Notes: a model not told the origin generated them from the sequence alone. A stretch of DNA of 64,000 bases from Streptomyces longisporoflavus (GCF_014649775.1 NZ_BMTR01000003.1:310001-374000); one strand, 5' to 3'; positions 27,688 through 35,995 are shown, counted from the stretch's first letter. Numbers and translations: made by a program.

Positions 27688-28526
27688 GCAATGACGGCGA
27701 GGGCCTGGCGCGCTTCTCCATCAACCAGATGACGGTCAAGCAGCTCCCGCTGCCGGAACTGGCCGCCGCGTGCACGGACCTGGGCGTCCCCGGGGTGGGC
27801 CTCTGGCGTGAGCCCGTCCAGGCCTACGGCCTGGAGGCAACCGCGAAGCTGATGCGAGACGCGGGCCTGACGGTCACCACGCTCTGCCGGGGCGGCTTCC
27901 TGACGGCGATCGATCCGCACGCGCGCGTGCGGGCCATCGACGACAACAAGGCGGCGATCGACGAGGCGGCCACGCTGGGCACGGACACGCTGGTCCTGGT
28001 CTCCGGTGGGCTCCCCGAGGGCAGCAAGGACCTCCACGGAGCGCGCTCCCGCATCGCGGAGGCACTGTCGGAGCTGGGTCCGTACGCGGAGTCCCGCGGC
28101 ATCCGCCTGGCCATCGAACCCCTGCATCCCATGTTCGCCTCGGACCGCTGTGTGGTCTCCACGCTGGCCCAGGCGCTCGACCTGGCGGAGCAGTTTCCGG
28201 CTTCGCAGGTCGGGGTCTGCGTGGACACGTACCACGTGTGGTGGGACGACAGGGCGCCGGCGCAGATCGACCGCGCGGGGCGGGGCGGGCGCCTGCACGC
28301 GTTCCAACTGGCGGACTGGGTGACCCCGTTGCCCGAGGGCGTACTGAACGGGCGGGGGCAGTTGGGGGAGGGGTCGGTCGACCTGCGGACGTGGCGGGCC
28401 CTGGTGGAGCGGGCGGGCTACGGGGGGCCCATCGAGGTCGAGCTCTTCAACGAGGCCCTCTGGTCGCAGCCCGGCGCAAAGCTCCTCACGCAAACAACCC
28501 ACAGCTACTTGCAACACGCCTGCTAG
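27684..28526 (+). CDS. Sugar phosphate isomerase/epimerase-like TIM barrel protein
   Basis: This 280-residue xylose-isomerase-like TIM barrel starts with an ATGA overlap on the DUF993 stop. Metal-site residues are visible as Glu in LAIEPLHPMF (about 149), Asp-x-x-His in CVDTYHVWWD (about 182), His in LHAFQLADW (about 206) and Glu in EVELFNEALW (about 254). With the oxidoreductase and aldolase-like proteins it forms a three-step set of oxidation, isomerisation and cleavage. Related Gfo/Idh plus TIM-isomerase pairs act through 3-keto sugars in glycoside breakdown. The substrate here is unknown. Confidence 0.87.
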   Translation: MSNDGEGLARFSINQMTVKQLPLPELAAACTDLGVPGVGLWREPVQAYGLEATAKLMRDAGLTVTTLCRGGFLTAIDPHARVRAIDDNKAAIDEAATLGTDTLVLVSGGLPEGSKDLHGARSRIAEALSELGPYAESRGIRLAIEPLHPMFASDRCVVSTLAQALDLAEQFPASQVGVCVDTYHVWWDDRAPAQIDRAGRGGRLHAFQLADWVTPLPEGVLNGRGQLGEGSVDLRTWRALVERAGYGGPIEVELFNEALWSQPGAKLLTQTTHSYLQHAC

Positions 28527-28553
28527 CCCCGGCGGAAAATGGATGGGTCACAG

Positions 28554-28603
28554 GAAAGTCCCGCGGGGGACGCCGCTCGACGGCGTGTCGGCGGGACTTT
28601 CCC
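28554..28603. terminator. Long bipartite hairpin between convergent genes
   Basis: Outer arms GGAAAGTCCCGC (28554-28565) and GCGGGACTTTCC (28592-28603) are perfect over 12 bp. An inner stem ACGCCG/CGGCGT extends the structure around CTCGA. It sits between the sugar operon and the small convergent gene and probably terminates both. Confidence 0.85.
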
Positions 28604-28661
28604 GCAACTGGTGAGTTCGGAGAGCGAACACGCGCCCACCAGCGGATGGCGAGGACGGACG

Positions 28662-28889
28662 CTACTTCTTACGGGCAGACCTCCTGGCCCGCTTCGTCAC
28701 CACCGTCAGCACCACCGGAATCAGCAGCTCGACCCCACGGGCCACAGCAGTCACCGGCAGCCCCGTCTTCTTCGCCACAGCCCTCGCCACCGGCCTGCTC
28801 ACCTTCGCAAGCACCCCGGACGCCACCCCGCCCGCCGCGAGCCCGCCGAGTCCGCCGAGCCCTCCGAACGCCCCAGTCTTATTGCTCAT
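28662..28889 (-). CDS. Small Gly-rich membrane-associated hypothetical protein
   Basis: This 75-residue protein starts MSNKTGAFGGLGGLGGLAAGG. A glycine-rich stretch (residues about 8-25) is followed by VLAKVSRPVARAVAKKTGL, a hydrophobic segment ELLIPVVLTVVT (about 56-67) and a strongly basic tail KRARRSARKK. It may be a single-pass or amphipathic membrane peptide. I recognise no family. Codon bias is typical of the genome, and the gene is closed by the large hairpin, which supports it being real. Confidence 0.55.
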   Translation of the reverse strand: MSNKTGAFGGLGGLGGLAAGGVASGVLAKVSRPVARAVAKKTGLPVTAVARGVELLIPVVLTVVTKRARRSARKK

Positions 28890-29136
28890 GACCCAAACGC
28901 TACTTCCGCCCCACCGTGGCGGCACCCCGAAAACTCGTGGCGCAACCCGTGCAACCCTTCCCGCCCTACGCGGGTCGTACTTTGCGTCGGGACTTCCGCA
29001 GGGGGGATCTGGGGGGATCGCGGGGTACCGGCAGGGGAGGGGGAGACCCGAGGGGGCCCGGTCGTCAAGACCGGGCCCCCTCGAAGTTATCCACAGGCCC
29101 CCCCGCGCTGTCGGCGCAGGGCGATAACGTCAGCTC
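28890..29136. promoter_or_regulatory. Divergent region with G-rich tract, 13-bp hairpin and DnaA box ahead of recD2
   Basis: Five G-runs of 4-6 residues (29001-29043) form a strong potential G-quadruplex on the + strand. Next comes a perfect hairpin, GAGGGGGCCCGGT (29050-29062) with ACCGGGCCCCCTC (29070-29082). Then TTATCCACA (29087-29095) is an exact DnaA-box consensus, 42 bases before the recD2 ATG. No other gene is supported here. Confidence 0.65.
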
Positions 29137-31443
29137 ATGTCGAGTCCAGCAGCGGCAGCAAAGACAGCGGCGGCAGTGGTCGAGGGCGTCCTGGAGCGGA
29201 TCACCTACGCCAACGAGGAGAACGGGTACACCGTCGCCCGTGTGGACACGGGCCGCGGCGGCGGCGACCTCCTCACGGTCGTCGGCGCGCTGCTCGGCGC
29301 GCAAGTGGGAGAGTCCCTGCGCATGGAGGGCCGCTGGGGCTCCCACGCGCAGTACGGCAAGCAGTTCACGGTGGAGAACTACACGACCATCCTCCCCGCC
29401 ACCATCCAGGGCATCCGCCGCTATCTGGGCTCCGGCCTCATCAAGGGCATCGGCCCCGTCATGGCGGACCGCATCACCACGCACTTCGGCGTGGACACCC
29501 TCGACATCATCGAGAAGGAACCCAAGCGCCTCGTCGAGGTCCCGGGCCTCGGGCCCAAACGCACCAAGATGATCGCCGCGGCGTGGGAGGAACAGAAGGC
29601 CATCAAGGAAGTCATGGTCTTCCTCCAGGGCGTCGGCGTCTCCACCTCCATCGCCGTCCGCATCTACAAGAAGTACGGGGACGCCTCCATCTCCGTGGTG
29701 AAGAACGAGCCCTATCGCCTCGCCGCCGACGTCTGGGGCATCGGCTTCCTCACCGCGGACCGCATCGCCCAGTCCGTGGGCATCCCGCACGACAGCCCGG
29801 AACGGGTCAAGGCGGGCTTGCAGTACGCGCTGTCCCAGTCCACCGACCAGGGCAACTGCTACCTCCCGGAGGAGCGCCTCATCGCCGACGCGGTGAAGCT
29901 GCTCCAGGTCGACACGGGCCTGGTCATCGACTGCCTCGCCGAGCTGGCGAAGGAGGAGGAAGGCGTCGTACGCGAGACCGTCCCCGGCCCCTCCGGCGAA
30001 GAAGACGTCACCGCGGTCTACCTGGTCCCCTTCCACCGCGCGGAACTCTCCCTCTCCGCCCAGCTCCTGCGCCTCCTCAGAACCCCAGAGGACCGCATGC
30101 CCGCCTTCCAGGACGTGGACTGGAGCAAGGCACTCTCCTGGCTGGCCACCCGTACGGGCGCCGACCTCGCCCCCGAGCAGAAGCAGGCGGTGAAGCTCGC
30201 TCTGACGCAGAAGGCCGCCGTCCTCACCGGCGGTCCCGGCTGCGGCAAGTCCTTCACGGTCCGCTCCATCGTGGAGCTGGCCCGCGCCAAGAAGGCCAAG
30301 GTCGTCCTCGCCGCCCCCACGGGCCGCGCCGCCAAGCGCCTCGCCGAGCTGACCGGCGCCGAGGCCTCCACGGTCCACCGCCTCCTGGAGCTGAAGCCGG
30401 GCGGGGACGCGGCCTACGACAGGGACAGGCCGCTCGACGCCGACCTCGTGGTGGTCGACGAGGCATCCATGCTGGATCTGCTCCTGGCGAACAAGCTGGT
30501 GAAGGCCGTCGCCCCGGGCGCCCACCTCCTGTTCGTCGGAGACGTGGACCAGCTGCCGAGCGTCGGCGCCGGCGAGGTCCTGCGCGACATGCTCAGCGAG
30601 CAGAGCCCCGTGCCCGCGGTCCGGCTCACCCACATCTTCCGCCAGGCCCAGCAGTCCGGCGTGGTCACGAACGCCCACCGCATCAACTCAGGGGTGCCCC
30701 CCATCACCCAGGGCCTCAGCGACTTCTTCCTCTTCGTGGAGGACGAGACCGAGGACGCGGGCCGGGTCACGGTGGACGTCGCCGCGCACCGCATCCCGGC
30801 GAAGTTCGGTCTCGACCCGCGCCGCGACGTCCAGGTCCTCGCGCCCATGCACCGCGGCCCGGCGGGCGCGGGCAACCTGAACGGCCTGCTCCAGCAGGCC
30901 ATCACCCCCGGCAGGCCGGACGTACCGGAGAAGAGGTTCGGCGGCCGGGTCTTCCGCGTCGGCGACAAGGTCACCCAGATCCGCAACAACTACGAGAAGG
31001 GGCAGAACGGCGTCTTCAATGGCACCGTCGGAGTAGTCACCTCGCTCGACTCCGACGAGCAGCGGCTCACGGTCCTTACGGACGAGGACGAGGAGATTCC
31101 GTACGACTTCGACGAACTGGACGAACTGGCGCACGCGTACGCCGTCACCATCCACCGCTCGCAGGGCAGTGAGTATCCGGCGGTGGTGATTCCCGTGACC
31201 ACGGGGGCATGGATGATGCTGCAACGCAATCTGCTCTACACGGCGGTCACGCGCGCCAAGAAGCTGGTCGTCCTGGTCGGTTCGCGCAAGGCTCTCGGAC
31301 AAGCGGTGCGCACGGTGTCCGCGGGCAGACGCTGTACGGCCCTGGACTTCCGGCTCGCCGGAGGCCGCGGATCCGCCCCCGGATCGATACGCGGATCGGC
31401 CTCCGGGTCGACCCCCGGAAATTTTGATCGATCAAACGAGTAG
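29137..31443 (+). CDS. recD2: RecD2-type SF1B ATP-dependent DNA helicase
   Basis: This 768-residue 5'-3' helicase of the RecD2 type (no RecBC association) has an N-terminal OB-like domain, then helix-hairpin-helix repeats (SGLIKGIGPVMADRITTHFG, about 97; VEVPGLGPKRTKMI, about 132). Walker A is TGGPGCGKS (about 365), motif II VVVDEASMLD (about 438), motif III LLFVGDVDQLPSVGAGEVL (about 467) and motif VI AVTIHRSQGSEYPAV (about 670). The last 25 residues are a Gly/Ser-rich repeat tail (GSAPGSIRGSASGSTPGN). Likely role: DNA repair or recombination. A 14-bp palindrome TTTGATCGATCAAA (31423-31436) spans its last codons. Confidence 0.92.
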   Translation: MSSPAAAAKTAAAVVEGVLERITYANEENGYTVARVDTGRGGGDLLTVVGALLGAQVGESLRMEGRWGSHAQYGKQFTVENYTTILPATIQGIRRYLGSGLIKGIGPVMADRITTHFGVDTLDIIEKEPKRLVEVPGLGPKRTKMIAAAWEEQKAIKEVMVFLQGVGVSTSIAVRIYKKYGDASISVVKNEPYRLAADVWGIGFLTADRIAQSVGIPHDSPERVKAGLQYALSQSTDQGNCYLPEERLIADAVKLLQVDTGLVIDCLAELAKEEEGVVRETVPGPSGEEDVTAVYLVPFHRAELSLSAQLLRLLRTPEDRMPAFQDVDWSKALSWLATRTGADLAPEQKQAVKLALTQKAAVLTGGPGCGKSFTVRSIVELARAKKAKVVLAAPTGRAAKRLAELTGAEASTVHRLLELKPGGDAAYDRDRPLDADLVVVDEASMLDLLLANKLVKAVAPGAHLLFVGDVDQLPSVGAGEVLRDMLSEQSPVPAVRLTHIFRQAQQSGVVTNAHRINSGVPPITQGLSDFFLFVEDETEDAGRVTVDVAAHRIPAKFGLDPRRDVQVLAPMHRGPAGAGNLNGLLQQAITPGRPDVPEKRFGGRVFRVGDKVTQIRNNYEKGQNGVFNGTVGVVTSLDSDEQRLTVLTDEDEEIPYDFDELDELAHAYAVTIHRSQGSEYPAVVIPVTTGAWMMLQRNLLYTAVTRAKKLVVLVGSRKALGQAVRTVSAGRRCTALDFRLAGGRGSAPGSIRGSASGSTPGNFDRSNE

Positions 31444-31497
31444 GAAAGGTCACACACTACTTCCGCAACCGGGGCGAAGAGGGGCAGGATGAGTAGG

Positions 31498-31550
31498 TTG
31501 GCGGCACTGAGTGCCGCCAATAGGCCCAATGGTCGACCCCGAGTGCACTC
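31498..31550. promoter_or_regulatory. Palindromic operator region upstream of citrate synthase
   Basis: TTGGCGGCAC-TGA-GTGCCGCCAA (31498-31520) is a perfect 10-bp-arm palindrome. GAGTGCACTC (31541-31550) is a second perfect palindrome sharing the GAGTGC half. Both lie 75-130 bp before the citA start, a likely control site for entry of carbon into the TCA cycle. I cannot name the regulator. Confidence 0.65.
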
Positions 31551-31625
31551 TCCAGGGCCAAATGGGGGATGGTAGAGACAGTCAGGGCACCTCGAAGAAG
31601 AGGCACAACGTCGGTGAGGGATGAC

Positions 31626-32918
31626 GTGAGCGACAACTCTGTAGTACTGCGGTACGGCGATGGCGACGAGTACACCTACCCGGTGATCGACTCAACCGTC
31701 GGCGACAAGGGCTTCGACATCGGGAAGCTCCGCGCCCAGACCGGTCTGGTGACCCTGGACAGCGGCTATGGCAACACCGCCGCCTATAAATCCGCCATCA
31801 CCTACCTCGACGGCGAGCAGGGCATCCTCCGGTACCGCGGCTACCCGATCGAGCAGCTGGCCGAGCGCTCCACCTTCACCGAGGTGGCGTACCTGCTGAT
31901 CAACGGCGAACTGCCGAAGGTCGACGAGCTCGCCAGTTTCAAGAACGAGATCACGCAGCACACCCTGCTGCACGAGGACGTCAAGCGGTTCTACGACGGC
32001 TTCCCGCGCGACGCCCACCCGATGGCGATGCTGTCCTCCGTGGTCAGCGCGCTGTCGACGTTTTACCAGGACAGCCACAACCCGTTCGACGAGAAGCAGC
32101 GTCACCTTTCGACGATCCGCCTTCTCGCCAAGCTTCCGACGATCGCGGCCTACGCGTACAAGAAGTCGCAGGGTCACCCGGTCGTCTACCCGCGCAATGA
32201 CCTCGGCTACGTCGAGAACTTCCTGCGCATGACCTTCTCGGTGCCGGCCGCCGAGTACGACCTGGACCCGGTCGTCGTCTCCGCCCTTGACAAGCTCCTG
32301 ATCCTGCACGCGGACCACGAGCAGAACTGTTCGACCTCCACCGTGCGTCTGGTGGGCTCGTCGCAGGCGAACATGTTCGCCTCGATCTCCGCCGGCATCT
32401 CGGCCCTCTGGGGCCCGCTGCACGGTGGCGCCAACCAGTCCGTCCTGGAGATGCTCGAGGGCATCAAGCAGGACGGCGGCGACGTCGACACCTTCATCCG
32501 CAAGGTGAAGAACAAGGAAGACGGCGTGAAGCTCATGGGCTTCGGGCACCGCGTCTACAAGAACTTCGACCCCCGGGCGAAGATCATCAAGGCCGCGGCG
32601 CACGACGTCCTCTCGGCGCTCGGCAAGTCCGACGAGCTCCTGGACATCGCGCTCAAGCTGGAAGAGCACGCGCTGGCCGACGACTACTTCGTCGAGCGCA
32701 AGCTGTACCCCAACGTGGACTTCTACACGGGCCTCATCTACCGCGCCATGGGCTTCCCGACCGAGATGTTCACCGTGCTGTTCGCGCTCGGCCGGCTGCC
32801 GGGCTGGATCGCGCAGTGGCACGAGATGATCAAGGAGCCCGGCTCCCGCATCGGTCGTCCGCGCCAGATCTACACCGGTGAGGTTCTCCGGGACTTCGTC
32901 CCGGTCGAGGGTCGCTGA
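31626..32918 (+). CDS. citA: Citrate synthase (type II)
   Basis: This 430-residue enzyme condenses acetyl-CoA and oxaloacetate to citrate. Catalytic residues are visible: His in LILHADHEQNCSTS (about 236), His in GFGHRVYKNFDPRA (about 309) and Asp in YPNVDFYTGLIYRAMG (about 362). The start is GTG 31626 (MSDNSVVLRYGDG), behind GAGG and matching the usual Streptomyces N-terminus; ATG 31569 would add 19 residues. A strong hairpin terminator follows, after a dispersed repeat. Confidence 0.96.
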   Translation: MSDNSVVLRYGDGDEYTYPVIDSTVGDKGFDIGKLRAQTGLVTLDSGYGNTAAYKSAITYLDGEQGILRYRGYPIEQLAERSTFTEVAYLLINGELPKVDELASFKNEITQHTLLHEDVKRFYDGFPRDAHPMAMLSSVVSALSTFYQDSHNPFDEKQRHLSTIRLLAKLPTIAAYAYKKSQGHPVVYPRNDLGYVENFLRMTFSVPAAEYDLDPVVVSALDKLLILHADHEQNCSTSTVRLVGSSQANMFASISAGISALWGPLHGGANQSVLEMLEGIKQDGGDVDTFIRKVKNKEDGVKLMGFGHRVYKNFDPRAKIIKAAAHDVLSALGKSDELLDIALKLEEHALADDYFVERKLYPNVDFYTGLIYRAMGFPTEMFTVLFALGRLPGWIAQWHEMIKEPGSRIGRPRQIYTGEVLRDFVPVEGR

Positions 32919-32925
32919 CTCTTCT

Positions 32926-32987
32926 TCGGAGCCGCGGGCCGGCTGTGGCCGGTCGCGCAGTTCCCCGCGCCCCCTCAGGGGCGCTCC
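32926..32987. repeat. Dispersed Streptomyces intergenic repeat, copy B
   Basis: GCGGGCCGGCTGTGGCCGGT, then CGCGCAGTTCCCCGCGCCCC and a CTCAGGGGCGC hairpin, is the common Streptomyces intergenic element. Copy A near 5.0 kb has the same flanks plus a roughly 24-base palindromic insert. Here it sits just after the citA stop codon. Confidence 0.75.
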
Positions 32988-32998
32988 TCACGCAGCGA

Positions 32999-33047
32999 AA
33001 AGCGCCCCGCCGTCGATCCCCCCACGGGTCGACGGACGGGGCGCTTT
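32999..33047 (+). terminator. Intrinsic terminator of citA
   Basis: AAAGCGCCCCG-CCGTCGA pairs with TCGACGG-A-CGGGGCGCTTT, 18 bp with one bulge, around a 12-base loop, with CTTTCCTGTTT following. A-rich and T-rich ends make it a convincing bidirectional terminator for citA and the convergent copper ATPase. Confidence 0.9.
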
Positions 33048-33444
33048 CCTGTTTCCCGGTGCGGATTCCCCCCACGGGATCCGGCCGGGCGTCTGTGGTG
33101 GCAGCGCGCCAGTCGTAGTACTCGTACTGCCGTTGTGCTCGTCGTGCTCATACCGCGATGCGATCTGCCGGGACGCGTACGTATCGGGAGGGCCGCTCAA
33201 AGCTCCCCGGTGTACGTGCCCCGGCCAACGCATTCCTAGGAACATCCCCCAAGATGTCCCCGATGTCTAGAGACGTCCCCCAAGACGTCTCTCGCATCGC
33301 CTCTTAGACTCGCGAACCCCCCGGATGGTTACGTTGGGATCGCTGTGATCTGCGTCTCTTGCATATGTCCTGTACATGCGCAACAGGCCCGATATGCCGA
33401 TCGGGACTCATGAGTGAGGATACTGCAACTGGTATGTGAAGGGA
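33048..33444. other. Intergenic region with two covarying hairpins and an AT-richer gene-start-like remnant
   Basis: No full gene is supported in about 400 bases between convergent genes. ACATCCCCCAAGATGTC (33242-33258) and ACGTCCCCCAAGACGTC (33273-33289) are two copies of one small hairpin whose two differences compensate (A-U to G-C). From about 33320 to 33440 the GC content drops. This stretch looks promoter-like for the + strand and contains a 9-codon frame MSEDTATGM (33410-33439) ending just before the ATPase stop. Confidence 0.5.
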
Positions 33445-35682
33445 CTATGTAAACGCTCTGAGACGAAGGCTGTTGGTCACCACGAAGACCGAAGAGAACG
33501 CCATCGCGGCCCCGGCGATCATCGGATTCAGGAACCCGGCAGCGGCCAGCGGCAGCGCGGCGACGTTGTAGCCGAAGGCCCAGAAGAGATTGCCCTTGAT
33601 GACGGCGAGGGTCTTACGGGAGAGCCTGATCGCGTCGGCGGCCCCGCGCAAGTCCCCGCGCACCAGCGTCAGATCGCTCGCCTCGATCGCCGCGTCCGTA
33701 CCCGTGCCCATCGCGAGCCCCAGATCGGCCGTGGCGAGAGCGGCGGCGTCGTTCACCCCGTCCCCGACCATCGCGACGACCTTGCCCTCGCCGCGCAGCC
33801 GCCGTACGACATCGACCTTCTCCTCGGGCAGGACCTCGGCGTACACCGCGTCCGCGTCGATGCCGACGGATTCGGCGACCGCCAGGGCGACGGCCCGGTT
33901 GTCCCCGGTGAGCAGCACCGGAGCCAGACCGAGGGCGCGCAGCTCGCGCACCGCTTCGGCGCTGGTGTCCTTGACCGTGTCGGCCACGGCGAGGACGCCG
34001 CGCGCGATGCCGTCCCAGGCGACGAGAACGGCCGTACGCCCCGCTGTCTCGGCCTCCGCCCTGAGCGAGGCCACCGCGGCCAGTTGCCCGACTCCCGCGT
34101 CCTCGAGGAGCCGCTCACGGCCCACCAGCACGGCATGCCCTTCCACCGTGCCGCGCACGCCGGACCCCGCGACGTTCTCGAAGCCCTCCACGGCGGGCAG
34201 AGCGCCCGTCTCGAGCCCCAACTCCGTGGCGGCGCCCTCGGCCACCGCCCGCGCCACGGGATGCTCCGAGGCGCGCTCCAGGGCCCCCGCGAGCCGCAGC
34301 AGCTGCTTCTCCTCGGTCTCCCCGACGGCGTACACCTCCCGCAGCGTCATGCGCCCGGTCGTGACCGTCCCCGTCTTGTCCAGGACGACGGTGTCCACCC
34401 GGCGTGTGGACTCCAGGACTTCGGGCCCCTTGATGAGGATGCCGAGCTGCGCGCCGCGCCCCGTGCCGACCATCAGGGCGGTCGGTGTCGCGAGGCCCAG
34501 GGCGCACGGGCAGGCGATGATCAGGACGGCGACGGCCGCGGTGAAGGCGGCGGTCACGTCACCGGTGGCGCCGAGCCAGGCGCCGAGCGTGGCGGTGGCG
34601 ATGAGCAGGACCACCGGCACGAAGATCCCGGCGATCCGGTCGGCCAGGCGCTGCACCCGCGCCTTGCCGGTCTGCGCGTCCTCGACGAGCTTGGCCATCC
34701 TGGCCAGTTGGGTGTCGGCGCCGACGCGCGTGGCCTCGACGATGAGCAGCCCCGAGACGTTCGTCGTCGCCCCGGTGACCGCGTCGCCCGCGGTCACGTC
34801 CACCGGCACGGACTCGCCGGTCAGCATCGACGCGTCGACCGCCGATACGCCCTCGACGACGGTGCCGTCGGTCGCGACGGCCTCGCCCGGCCGTACGACG
34901 AAGCGGTCGCCGACTACGAGACGCGCGACCGGAACGCGGACCTCCGAGCCGTCGCGCAACACGGCCGCTTCCTTGGCGCCCAGTTCGAGCAGGGCGCGCA
35001 GGGCCGTTCCCGCCTTCCGCTTGGAGCGGGCCTCCAGCCAGCGGCCGAGCAGGATGAAGGAGATGACCCCCGCGGCGACTTCGAGGTAGAGCGTCGATCC
35101 GGCGTCCGCGCGCGAGACGGTGAACTCGAAGCCGTGCCGCATCCCCGGCATCCCCGCGTCCCCGAGGAACAGCGCCCACAGCGACCAGCCGAACGCGGCG
35201 AGCGTGCCCACCGACACCAGCGTGTCCATGGTCGCGGCGCCGTGCCGCAGGTTCGTGAACGCCGCCCGATGGAAGGGGTACCCGCCCCACACGACGACGG
35301 GCGCGGCCAGGGTCAGCGAGAGCCACTGCCAGTTGTCGAACTGCAACGCGGGGATCATCGCGAGCAGCACGACGGGCAGGGAGAGCACCGCCGAGCCGAT
35401 GAGGCGCCTGCGCAGGGTGTCGGGCTCGGTGATGTCGGCCGTGGTGGCCGGCGCGTCCGGCTCTGGGGGGTCCGGCACGATCTCCCGCGCGGTGTAGCCC
35501 AGCTTCTCGACCGTCGCGATCAGCTGCGCGACCTCGACGCCTTCTCCGTACGAGACCTTCGCCTTCTCCGTGGCGAGGTTGACCGACGCTCTCACGCCTT
35601 CCACGCGGTTCAGTTTCTTCTCGATGCGGGCGGAGCAGGAGGCGCAGGTCATTCCGCCGACGGCGAGTTCGACTTCGTTCAT
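33445..35682 (-). CDS. copA: Copper-translocating P1B-type ATPase
   Basis: This 745-residue Cu(I) exporter starts MNEVELAVGGMTCASCSARI, with one N-terminal metal-binding domain (GMTCASC). The actuator motif SMLTGES is at about 264, the membrane metal site CPC in IACPCALGLATPTA at about 392, the phosphorylation site DKTGTVT at about 432, SEHPVARAV at about 475 and GDGVNDAAALA at about 640. CPC with the paired MBD indicates monovalent copper. The start is ATG 35682; an upstream GTG frame adds non-conserved sequence. It follows the chaperone gene in the same direction, downstream of a CsoR-like operator. Confidence 0.95.
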   Translation of the reverse strand: MNEVELAVGGMTCASCSARIEKKLNRVEGVRASVNLATEKAKVSYGEGVEVAQLIATVEKLGYTAREIVPDPPEPDAPATTADITEPDTLRRRLIGSAVLSLPVVLLAMIPALQFDNWQWLSLTLAAPVVVWGGYPFHRAAFTNLRHGAATMDTLVSVGTLAAFGWSLWALFLGDAGMPGMRHGFEFTVSRADAGSTLYLEVAAGVISFILLGRWLEARSKRKAGTALRALLELGAKEAAVLRDGSEVRVPVARLVVGDRFVVRPGEAVATDGTVVEGVSAVDASMLTGESVPVDVTAGDAVTGATTNVSGLLIVEATRVGADTQLARMAKLVEDAQTGKARVQRLADRIAGIFVPVVLLIATATLGAWLGATGDVTAAFTAAVAVLIIACPCALGLATPTALMVGTGRGAQLGILIKGPEVLESTRRVDTVVLDKTGTVTTGRMTLREVYAVGETEEKQLLRLAGALERASEHPVARAVAEGAATELGLETGALPAVEGFENVAGSGVRGTVEGHAVLVGRERLLEDAGVGQLAAVASLRAEAETAGRTAVLVAWDGIARGVLAVADTVKDTSAEAVRELRALGLAPVLLTGDNRAVALAVAESVGIDADAVYAEVLPEEKVDVVRRLRGEGKVVAMVGDGVNDAAALATADLGLAMGTGTDAAIEASDLTLVRGDLRGAADAIRLSRKTLAVIKGNLFWAFGYNVAALPLAAAGFLNPMIAGAAMAFSSVFVVTNSLRLRAFT

Positions 35683-35764
35683 GGCTCTCTCGTACGACTG
35701 GGGTGCAACGGCGGCAGGCCCTGTGACGGTGTCACAGGGCCCGGGGTACCCGGCTGGGGCGGGG

Positions 35765-35995
35765 TCAGGCCTTGCTGACACCGACGAGTTCGTAGCCCGC
35801 CTCGTCGACGGCGGCGCGGACAGCGGCCTCGTCGAGCGGGGCGTCGGAGACCACGGTCACCTGGCCGGTGGCGGCCACCGCCTTGACCGAGCTGACGCCG
35901 GCGATCTCGGAGATCTCGCTGCTCACGGCACCCTCGCAGTGACCACAGGTCATGCCGGTCACCTCGTACACGGTCGTCGCCGTCTCGGTCGTCAT
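35765..35995 (-). CDS. copZ: Copper chaperone (heavy-metal-associated domain, CopZ-like)
   Basis: This 76-residue single HMA domain carries the metal-binding loop GMTCGHCEGAV (about residues 14-24) and a C-terminal DEAGYELVG strand. It binds Cu(I) in the cytoplasm and hands it to the ATPase encoded next. The ATG follows GAGGAG; an in-frame upstream ATG (36037) lacks a good site. The CsoR-type palindrome lies about 105 bp upstream, so the chaperone and ATPase are probably copper-induced together. Confidence 0.93.
   Translation of the reverse strand: MTTETATTVYEVTGMTCGHCEGAVSSEISEIAGVSSVKAVAATGQVTVVSDAPLDEAAVRAAVDEAGYELVGVSKA

Noticed and set aside
32988..33245. Possible 85-codon gene on the minus strand downstream of citA
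   Set aside because: It overlaps the citA terminator, has poor codon bias and low-complexity sequence, and no Shine-Dalgarno.
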